Source of the DNA: CAJXTB01 sp047626195
Lineage (GTDB): Bacteria; Myxococcota_A; UBA796; GCA-2862545
Assembly (NCBI GenBank): GCA_047626195.1
Contig: JBLHSN010000066.1
Location: 1 to 22,022, forward strand
DNA: 22,022 nucleotides
Direction of reading: 5' to 3'
The notes under the pieces are model-generated. The model was not told where the DNA came from, did no database searches, and saw only the letters and a program-made list of their open reading frames with translations. Below, in pieces: positions 1 to 6,440 of this stretch (the first letter of the stretch is position 1; each line of letters starts with the position of its first letter). The position numbers were made by a program, and so were the translations under genes.

Positions 1-387
1 GTGTCGTGTCAGCTGGTGCCATTCAGGTCGGTCCGAGGGGAGCAAGGCTTCGACAAAACGGCAGCGAACCAGCTCGGAGGGGTCGACAGCGACGGCGTCC
101 ACCACGGCTTCCATAGCCACTATCCTGGCCGGACCCGGGCGTTCTCCAGACTCGTCCAGCATAGCCTCGCCAACGTGTGGAGACATCAGCGACAGCAGGG
201 CTCCCAGCGCGGTTCCCAGCAAGAACCCCAACAACGATACAATGACGGTGGGCACCAAGATGCGAAGGACCTGTCCCTGACGCCACATGCGCGTCGCCAA
301 CAGCGCCGTGAACCCGTAACCAAATCCAAAGAGGTCCGCCGTGGTGAAGAGGGCAAGAGACCCTGTCCGAGAGACGCAATCAGCAAC
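1..387 (-). CDS. Partial membrane protein, runs off left edge
   Basis: An open minus-strand frame of 129 codons runs from the TAA at 388-390 to the window edge with no stop. It is not recognised as a family. The translation is membrane-like: one hydrophobic stretch near codons 10-32 (Leu/Phe/Gly/Ala-rich) and a second, strong one near codons 40-66, followed by a soluble acidic tail (PHVGEAMLDESGERPGP and onward). The first ATG is codon 34 (286-288), which would give a short basic N-terminus plus one helix; a TTG at codon 30 is also possible. The first hydrophobic stretch would then be untranslated, or the true 5' end is lost. The frame abuts the repeat element at 389-518. It lies downstream of and co-oriented with the PgsC-like gene at 580-1158, so it may belong to the same envelope cluster. 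The other frames of this stretch do not look protein-like. Confidence 0.5.
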
Positions 388-388
388 T

Positions 389-518
389 TACAGGGGTGAG
401 CGATGGGATTGCGCCGCCAACTGACGACGTTGTAACTGGTTAATACTAGGAGGGTGGCGGCCGAACTGGGCACGCCAAAGCGTCGGATTCGAGATCAGGA
501 CCGATGCTCACCCCTGTA
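389..518. repeat. MITE-like inverted-repeat element, copy 1
   Basis: This short non-coding element runs from 391 to 516, flanked by TA on both sides (389-390 and 517-518). Its ends are perfect 11-bp inverted repeats, CAGGGGTGAGC and its complement. A second copy lies at 6200-6363 in the same orientation. I count about 6 mismatches over the ~124 aligned bases, and copy 1 lacks ~34 bp near its left end. Inside are smaller inverted repeats that could fold as nested hairpins. There is no ORF. TA flanks with CAG-type ends fit a non-autonomous relative of the IS630/Tc1/mariner superfamily; that assignment is inference. The rest of 388-579 shows no gene. Confidence 0.8.
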
Positions 519-579
519 ATTGCATAGCTGACCGTAAATGCGAGCACGATAGGTCGGAGCCCCGACAAGTTCGCCGACT

Positions 580-1158
580 TCAGGGGGGTGTCGCGACGAG
601 ACCGCGGACAATCGCCACGACCACTAGGACTTCGGCGAAGGTAGCTAGGACCGAGACCGGATCCAACCAGGCAATCGTCAGCAGCTCACACACACTAATG
701 CCACCGAAGTCGCAGCCAAACCGAACAGTGGCATGCGACGCGACAAACGAGCCAACCACCAACACCAACCCAATCGAGTGCCACCCATCGGCACGGTCAA
801 AACCACCGGCTGACAGTCGGTCGGGTCCCGGCCAAACCTCAACGGCAAGGCGCACAAAGACGCTCGCCAGGAGGATGAGGACGAAGCGGTCACGGCCCAA
901 CGCGATGTCGAGTGGCACCCACTTTTGCAGTCGTCGGCCGACCCAATCCGCCACCATGTACGTGACAATGGCTTCGACGGCGACCACCCGGGCCGCATCC
1001 GGTCAAATCGCGAGAATCGCACCCCAATCCCCAGGGACAACCAAGCCTGTCGTCGGCCAACCGAATCGTTCGGTCAACCACCACAACAACAGCACCCCCA
1101 CGAAGACTTCAGTCAGCAGACTGTCGTCGATATAGGCGCTGGGGAAGACCGGAAGCAT
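580..1158 (-). pseudogene. PgsC/CapC-like poly-gamma-glutamate synthase membrane subunit with in-frame TGA
   Basis: PgsC/CapC is the polytopic membrane subunit of the PgsBCA complex, which makes and exports poly-gamma-glutamate. Starting at ATG 1158, the frame gives a hydrophobic N-terminus with TERFGWPTTGLVVPGD, which matches the hallmark ERTGILPAGLVVPGY region of Bacillus PgsC. After AILAI the frame meets TGA at 1003-1005. It then continues in the same frame with PDAARVVAVEAIVTYM, then GRRLQKWVPLDIALGRDRF and further hydrophobic segments to a TGA at 580. Both halves align with one PgsC along its length, so this reads as one gene with a nonsense codon. Without the TGA the product would be about 192 residues, longer than the ~149 of Bacillus PgsC. 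TGA is the normal stop of at least six other genes here, so a changed genetic code is unlikely. The GTG at 987 could restart translation. It diverges from thrA across ~75 bp. No PgsB or PgsA gene is in the window. Confidence 0.7.
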
Positions 1159-1233
1159 AAGGCAGCGCGGTCTATCGCTCCGACGCCACAGTGCGAGGAT
1201 GCGGGTCTCGTCTCGTTCGGGTAGAGCGCTCGT

Positions 1234-3750
1234 ATGCGCACTGAAGTCCACAAATTTGGCGGATCAAGCGTCGGCTCAGCCGACCGGATCCGCAACGCCG
1301 CCTCCCTCGCACACACCGCTGCCAAGGGCGCTCGCCTGGTTGTGGTTGCGTCGGCGATGTCCAAGGTCACCGACACTCTGCTGGCAACGGCAGACGCGGC
1401 AAAGCTTGGAGACACCGCCACTGTCACGGGGAACCTCGCGGCACTGCGCGAACGTCATCTCACCGCACTCGACGCGCTTGATCCCGGGGCCAATGCGGTT
1501 CGGGGGGAACTCAACGCTCTGTGCGACGAGCTGGTTCTGCTGTACAACGCCATCTCGTACAGCGGCGAAGTCACGCCGCGACTACACGACCGCATGGTGG
1601 CGACGGGAGAAAAACTCTCGATCCGCCTTCTTGCCGTCGCGCTAGTAAACGTGGGGCAAGACTGCATTGCGTTGGACGCAGATGAGTTTTTAGAGACAGA
1701 TGCGAACCATCGCTCAGCCAATCCCCTTGGCCGCGTTGCCGACCGAAGCATCCAAGGAGCCCTCCTCCACCACCTAGACGCCGGCCGTGTGTGCGTGGTC
1801 ACCGGCTTCTGCGGGCGCGGACCGGATGGCGCCACAACCACCTTGGGTCGTGGGGGTTCCGACCTGTCCGCTACCGTCCTTGCCGGTGCGTTGAACGCCG
1901 ATAAAGTCGTGATCTGGACCGACGTCCCAGGCGTCTTCAGCACGGACCCTCGCTTGGTTCCCGGTGCACGCGTCATCCCGCAGCTGAACTACCGAGAAGC
2001 TGCCGAGCTGTCGTTCTATGGCGCCAAAGTCCTGCACCAGCGCACCATGATTCCCGTCGCCGACAAGCGAATTCCAGTGTGGACGCGAAGCTCCTTCGAA
2101 CCCGACCTACCCGGCACCGTCGTCAACGGTAGCTTCACCCCCGGAAGCCACCCGGTGAAGGGGATCAGCGCCATTCGCGGACAAGCCTTGGTGTCCCTGG
2201 AAGGCAAGGGCATGGCCGGCGTCCCCGGTGTGGCTGCACGGCTGTTCTCAACGCTGGCTGACCGAGATGTGTCGGTGACCATGATCAGCCAATCCAGCTC
2301 AGAGTCTTCGGTCTGTCTGGCTATCCCCGAAGAGTTCGCCAACATCGCTGAAATGTCGCTCAAACGCGCCTTCCAGAATGAGATGACCCGCGGAGATGTC
2401 GAAGAGATTCGGGTTCGCACGGACGTCTGTCTAGTGGCAGCGGTTGGACTCGGCATGGCGCACCATCCAGGCGTGGCTGCTCGGGTCTTCCGCGCCATCT
2501 CGGCGCAGGGTGTCAACGTGCTCGCGATTGCCCAGGGAAGCAGCGAGCTCAACATCTCATTGGCCGTCGATAGCCAAGACGTCGGTGCAGCTCTACGCTC
2601 GGTACATCGCGAGTTTGGCCTTCACCGGCAAGACACCGGCGACGACGCTGCCGACCGCATGGATATCATCCTGCTTGGCTGCGGACGCGTAGGACGGGCC
2701 TTCATCGCACAGCTACGCGCACGCCAGGAACACATCGTTGAACGCTTTGGTGTGATGCCTCGCGTCGTCGGACTCGCCGACCGCTCAGGCTTTGTCTTGA
2801 ACGCCAAGGGACTGTCCGCTGACGCCATCGACGCAGCTCTGGACCACAAATCCACAGGCGGCGCTCTCGCAGACCTAGACGACGGCGTCGCCGCCGACTC
2901 AGCGGTTGACCTCATCGATGCGGCCGCCGACTGGCGCATGGTTCGGCCCGTTCTCGTCGACGTCAGCGATGCCGACTCGCACGATGTCTTTGCCGCCGCA
3001 CTAACTGCCGGCTTCGACGTGGTGACCGCGAACAAGATTCCCGTTGCCGACACCTTGGCTCGCTGGACCTCTCTGACCACGCTGGCCGAGAACACCGGAC
3101 GCATCTTGAAGGCTGAGGCCACGGTTGGTGCGGGCCTTCCCGTCGTAGACACTCTGGAAACGCTCATTGCCACCGGCGACCGAGTAACCCGTGCACAAGG
3201 CTGTTTCTCAGGGACCCTGGGCTTCTTGATGACCGCAGTCGAAGACGGAGTACCGCTCTCTGAGGCCGTCGTACAGGCCATCTCAGCGGGATTCACCGAG
3301 CCAGATCCAGTCGTCGACTTGTCCGGCGTAGATGTGGCTCGCAAGGCACTTATCCTCGCGCGCTACGCCAACATGGTCAGTGGCGATGTGGAGGTGCAGC
3401 TGACCGGTCTGGTCCCCGCCGACTGGGCAGGGTTGCCACTCTCTGAGCTCATCGAACGCATCAAAGGCATGGACACCGACATGGCCGCGCAGACAGCCAG
3501 CGCCAAAGCGCGAGGCGAGGTCCTACGCTTTGTGGCCAAGGTCGAACGCGACAATATCGTCGTTGGTTTGCAGTCCGTCCCCGCTGACAGCCCCGTGGGA
3601 CGCCTTCGTGGCTCCGACAACTTGGTGGTCTTTGAGTCCGACCGCTACGCCGACCGACCTCTCGTTGTGAGCGGCCCAGGAGCGGGTGTTGAGGTGACCG
3701 CCATGGGTGTTCTCGGAGACTTGCTACGAATCGTGGGAGAGCGCCGATGA
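1234..3750 (+). CDS. thrA: Bifunctional aspartokinase / homoserine dehydrogenase
   Basis: The product phosphorylates aspartate and, with its second domain, reduces aspartate semialdehyde to homoserine: the first and third steps from aspartate to threonine. The 838 residues match the ~820 of E. coli ThrA. The kinase domain (about 1-300) opens with the KFGGSSV motif at residues 7-13. Two ACT domains follow at about 309-460, the usual site of allosteric feedback by threonine. The dehydrogenase domain starts near residue 476 with a Rossmann glycine motif (LLGCGRVGRAF). It carries VTANKIPVAD near 596-605, then EATVGAGLPVVDTLETLI and GFTEPDPVVDLSGVD, typical of homoserine dehydrogenase. The ATG at 1234 places KFGGSSV at the normal distance from the N-terminus. 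Its TGA stop overlaps the thrB start (ATGA at 3747-3750), so the two are translationally coupled. I see no attenuator or leader peptide upstream. Confidence 0.96.
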   Translation: MRTEVHKFGGSSVGSADRIRNAASLAHTAAKGARLVVVASAMSKVTDTLLATADAAKLGDTATVTGNLAALRERHLTALDALDPGANAVRGELNALCDELVLLYNAISYSGEVTPRLHDRMVATGEKLSIRLLAVALVNVGQDCIALDADEFLETDANHRSANPLGRVADRSIQGALLHHLDAGRVCVVTGFCGRGPDGATTTLGRGGSDLSATVLAGALNADKVVIWTDVPGVFSTDPRLVPGARVIPQLNYREAAELSFYGAKVLHQRTMIPVADKRIPVWTRSSFEPDLPGTVVNGSFTPGSHPVKGISAIRGQALVSLEGKGMAGVPGVAARLFSTLADRDVSVTMISQSSSESSVCLAIPEEFANIAEMSLKRAFQNEMTRGDVEEIRVRTDVCLVAAVGLGMAHHPGVAARVFRAISAQGVNVLAIAQGSSELNISLAVDSQDVGAALRSVHREFGLHRQDTGDDAADRMDIILLGCGRVGRAFIAQLRARQEHIVERFGVMPRVVGLADRSGFVLNAKGLSADAIDAALDHKSTGGALADLDDGVAADSAVDLIDAAADWRMVRPVLVDVSDADSHDVFAAALTAGFDVVTANKIPVADTLARWTSLTTLAENTGRILKAEATVGAGLPVVDTLETLIATGDRVTRAQGCFSGTLGFLMTAVEDGVPLSEAVVQAISAGFTEPDPVVDLSGVDVARKALILARYANMVSGDVEVQLTGLVPADWAGLPLSELIERIKGMDTDMAAQTASAKARGEVLRFVAKVERDNIVVGLQSVPADSPVGRLRGSDNLVVFESDRYADRPLVVSGPGAGVEVTAMGVLGDLLRIVGERR

Positions 3751-4676
3751 CCCCCTCTGTGACCGTCTTTGCACCGGCGACCGTCGCCAACCTTGCCACC
3801 GGATATGACGTCTTAGGCCTCGCTGTCCAAGCTCCCGGAGACACCGTAACGGCGACCTTCGGAGGCCCTGGAGGCATTGTCATTGACCGCATCACCGGTG
3901 ACGATGGACGCCTACCCTTGGCCGCCGTTGAGAACTGTGCGGGCATCGCGGCCATCGAGACATGCAAGCGAGCCGGTGTCTCCCCAGACATCACCCTCAC
4001 GGTCCACAAGGGTCTACCCATTGGTTCTGGACTCGGAAGCAGTGCCGCGAGTGCTGCGGCTGCGGCTGTCGCGGTCAATACGCTCCTCGGCAACCCTCTC
4101 CGCAAGCGTGAGCTCATCAGTCCGTGCATGGAGGCGGAAGCGGTGGTGTCTGGGCGTCATGCGGACAACGTCGCACCGTCGCTGCTCGGCGGTCTCGTTC
4201 TCGTACGCGCTATCGACCCCCTCGACGTCATTCGGTTGCCGATTGCCGAGTTCCTACGAATCGTTGTCGTCACACCCAAGTTCGAGCTGGCCACACGCGA
4301 CGCACGTGACGCCCTGCCACAGTCGGTCGCTCTCAAACACATGGTCGACTTTGGCGCCAATCTCGCAGGACTGGTGTCCGCCTGCTTCTCTGGCGACTTG
4401 GACCTCCTTGCGCGCTGCCTCGTGGACCCCATCGTCACACCGGCGCGCGCCGCTCTGATTCCCGGCGCACCCCAAGTCATGCAGGCTGCATTGGATGCCG
4501 GCGCAGTCGGAAGCTCCATCAGCGGCGCAGGTCCGTCCATCTTTGCCCTATGTCGTTCCGACGCTTCGGCGCGCCGCGTAGGCCAAGCGATGGTGGCCGC
4601 ATTTGAACACGCAGGCTTGTCGACTACAGTGCTCGTCAGCCCGGTCGACTGTCCGGGTGCTCGGGTCGTTCGCTGA
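3747..4676 (+). CDS. thrB: Homoserine kinase (GHMP family)
   Basis: Homoserine kinase uses ATP to make O-phosphohomoserine, the substrate of threonine synthase. The protein has 309 residues, against 310 in E. coli ThrB. The N-terminus carries PATVANLATGYDVLG (about 10-24), the usual GHMP start motif with a substrate-binding role. The ATP-binding loop GLPIGSGLGSSAAS lies at about 89-102. The C-terminal GHMP motif GSSISGAGPSIFALC starts near residue 255. It overlaps the end of thrA by 4 bp and lies 18 bp before thrC, which gives the classical thrA-thrB-thrC order. No key motif is missing. Confidence 0.96.
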   Translation: MTPSVTVFAPATVANLATGYDVLGLAVQAPGDTVTATFGGPGGIVIDRITGDDGRLPLAAVENCAGIAAIETCKRAGVSPDITLTVHKGLPIGSGLGSSAASAAAAAVAVNTLLGNPLRKRELISPCMEAEAVVSGRHADNVAPSLLGGLVLVRAIDPLDVIRLPIAEFLRIVVVTPKFELATRDARDALPQSVALKHMVDFGANLAGLVSACFSGDLDLLARCLVDPIVTPARAALIPGAPQVMQAALDAGAVGSSISGAGPSIFALCRSDASARRVGQAMVAAFEHAGLSTTVLVSPVDCPGARVVR

Positions 4677-4694
4677 CCGCTGGAGAGAGTCCCC

Positions 4695-5966
4695 ATGAAA
4701 GGCATCCACCTTCGCTGTGATCGTGATGGTTCGACCTATGACGCCGCCGAAGTGCGCTATCGCAGCACGCTTGGCGAGCCCTTAGACGTCGTCCACGACC
4801 TCGACGCATTGAACGAGCTGACCACCGAGACCTTCGATGCACGGCTGCGTTCGCGAAACCCCCTCGACCGTTCCGGCGTATGGCGCTTTCGCGAGCTGAT
4901 TGCCCCGATTCCACACGCCGACGTCGTCACCCGTCGCGAAGGTAATACCGGGCTGTACAACACCCCTCGTGTGGCCAGCTGGGTCGGTCTAGACGCCCTT
5001 CAGCTCAAGCACGAAGGCGAGAACCCAACCGGCTCATTTAAGGACCGCGGTATGACTGCCGCTATTAGTCTGGCCAAGTCCTTGGGCATGTCTCGCGTGG
5101 CCTGTGCGTCGACCGGAAATACCTCTGCCGCTATGGCCGCCTATGCAGCCCAAGCTGGCATGCAGGGCATCGTGTTCATCCCAGACGGCAAGATTGCCTA
5201 CGGAAAGCTTTCGCAAGCCCTGGCTTATGGAGCACGAACGCTTCAGATTGAAGGCGACTTCGATGACGCAATGACCCTCGTTCAAGAGGTGTGCGACGCC
5301 GAAGGCATCTACCTGGTCAACTCCATCAATCCCTTCCGCATCGAAGGTCAGAAGGCGATTGGCTTCGAGATTCTACAGGACCTAGGCTGGGTGGTGCCCG
5401 ACTGGATTGTGTTGCCCGGCGGAAACCTGGGCAACAACAGCGCCATCGCGAAGGGCATGCAGGAGCTGTACGCTCTGGGCCTGATCGACCGCCTGCCGCG
5501 CATCGCCGTCATCCAAGCCTCTGGCGCGAACCCGCTGTTCACCGCGTGGACCTCCGGAAAAGAAATTGTGCCGGTCAAAGCCGACACCCTGGCCTCGGCC
5601 ATCAAGATTGGCGCCCCCGTCTCTTGGCGGAAGTCCCTACGTGGACTGGCCGCGTGTGACGGCATTGTTGCGCAAGCTACAGACCAAGAGATTCTAGACG
5701 CCAAAGCGCAAGTCGATGCAGCGGGTATTGGCGCCGAGCCAGCGAGTTGTGCCACAGTTGCCGGCATCAAGATGCTGGTGGAACAAGGGGTAATTGCTCA
5801 CGATGCACACGTCGTAGGGGTGCTGACAGGACACCTGCTGAAAGACCCAGACATTGTTGTGGGATACCATCAGGGGACTCTGAAAGACTTCGACCTGACC
5901 TACGCCAATGCCCCGACCCGCATCTCGTCTACCTTGAAGGCGGTGCAGGCGGCCTTAGGAGACTAG
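4695..5966 (+). CDS. thrC: Threonine synthase (PLP-dependent)
   Basis: Threonine synthase converts O-phosphohomoserine to threonine with pyridoxal phosphate. The PLP-binding lysine is K116 in ENPTGSFKDRGM, and the glycine-rich phosphate-binding loop GGNLGNNS lies at about 242-249. The 423 residues fit the family. The N-terminus (HLRCDRDGSTYDAAEVRY) resembles the shorter Bacillus/plant-type class rather than E. coli ThrC. Only one Cys remains where some members have a CxxCG motif. A GGAGAG ribosome site lies just before the ATG. The gene is third in the operon and is followed after 2 nt by a small lipoprotein gene. Confidence 0.95.
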   Translation: MKGIHLRCDRDGSTYDAAEVRYRSTLGEPLDVVHDLDALNELTTETFDARLRSRNPLDRSGVWRFRELIAPIPHADVVTRREGNTGLYNTPRVASWVGLDALQLKHEGENPTGSFKDRGMTAAISLAKSLGMSRVACASTGNTSAAMAAYAAQAGMQGIVFIPDGKIAYGKLSQALAYGARTLQIEGDFDDAMTLVQEVCDAEGIYLVNSINPFRIEGQKAIGFEILQDLGWVVPDWIVLPGGNLGNNSAIAKGMQELYALGLIDRLPRIAVIQASGANPLFTAWTSGKEIVPVKADTLASAIKIGAPVSWRKSLRGLAACDGIVAQATDQEILDAKAQVDAAGIGAEPASCATVAGIKMLVEQGVIAHDAHVVGVLTGHLLKDPDIVVGYHQGTLKDFDLTYANAPTRISSTLKAVQAALGD

Positions 5967-5968
5967 AC

Positions 5969-6223
5969 ATGCGCTGGATGCTGCTGCTGACCCTTTTGGC
6001 CTGCCGTGACCGCACCCCGCCTCTACCGGACTGCGACGATATGAACGAAACGGTCGTCGGTGCCTGTGCCGTTCCAGCTCCAATGGACTGTGAGACAGCG
6101 AGTGACGAGCTCATTCGCTGTGTAGAAAGGGTGGCAACGGAAGCCACGGTTTGCCCATCTCTGCGCCAATCTATTGCCCGATGTATCGTCAAGCACAACT
6201 ACAGGGATGAGCGATGGGATTGA
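5969..6223 (+). CDS. Small Cys-rich lipoprotein with 3' end extended by a repeat element
   Basis: This is an 84-residue protein not recognised as a family. The N-terminus MRWMLLLTLLAC is a short signal peptide with lipobox Cys11, so it is probably a lipoprotein. Six more cysteines (22, 33, 41, 51, 62, 72), spaced 8-11 apart, suggest a compact disulfide-bonded domain outside the cytoplasm. The ATG sits 2 nt after the thrC stop, and AGGAG at 5957-5961, inside the end of thrC, is ideally spaced. It is therefore likely co-translated with thrC. The last seven codons (YRDERWD) and the TGA stop lie in repeat copy 2. Removing the element and one TA restores a TAG directly after residue 77 (KHN), so the original protein was 77 residues. 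Why a lipoprotein would follow thrC is unclear; simple read-through expression is possible. Confidence 0.7.
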   Translation: MRWMLLLTLLACRDRTPPLPDCDDMNETVVGACAVPAPMDCETASDELIRCVERVATEATVCPSLRQSIARCIVKHNYRDERWD

Positions 6224-6363
6224 TGGAAGAAACCGGCGCTAGGGTGCGTTCAGGGCGGCCGCCAACTGACGACGTTGTAACTGGTTACTACTAGGAAGGT
6301 GGCGGCCGAACTGGGCATGCCAAAGCGTCGGGTTCGAGATCAAGACCGATGCTCACCCCTGTA
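6200..6363. repeat. MITE-like inverted-repeat element, copy 2
   Basis: This is the longer copy of the element at 389-518, in the same orientation, with its body at 6202-6361 and TA on both sides (6200-6201 and 6362-6363). Its end repeats match over 11 bp with one mismatch (CAGGGATGAGC against CAGGGGTGAGC). It keeps ~34 bp absent from copy 1 (about 6223-6258). An internal inverted pair, GGCCGCCA at 6257-6264 and TGGCGGCC at 6300-6307, encloses a smaller GTAAC/GTTAC hairpin at 6277-6288. It has no coding capacity. It was inserted in the stop codon of the preceding lipoprotein gene. Confidence 0.8.
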
Positions 6364-6374
6364 GCTCTGAAGTC

Positions 6375-6395
6375 CCTCGGAACAGTGGCCCGAGG
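6375..6395. terminator. Possible stem-loop between convergent genes
   Basis: CCTCGG at 6375-6380 can pair with CCGAGG at 6390-6395 around a 9-nt loop. It lies between the plus-strand thr operon and the minus-strand gene ending at 6441, where a terminator is expected. No T-tract follows on either strand, so intrinsic termination is unproven. The rest of 6364-6440 shows nothing. Confidence 0.25.
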
Positions 6396-6440
6396 CTCAG
6401 GGTGAGGCATGGGCAGACGTCTGGGTACCCTGTGTGGCCG

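Noticed and set aside
1..399. Plus-strand frame over the left edge.
   Set aside because: Its translation is rich in Arg, Gln and His without domain pattern, while the minus strand gives coherent membrane segments.
389..518. The element as an integron attC site.
   Set aside because: The conserved RYYYAAC and GTTRRRY core boxes are missing from the ends, there is no integrase, and the two copies are 5.8 kb apart with large operons between them.
6330..6348. GGTTCGAGATCAAGACC inside repeat copy 2, resembling a tRNA T-arm.
   Set aside because: No acceptor, D or anticodon arms fit around it, and copy 1 differs at the same place.
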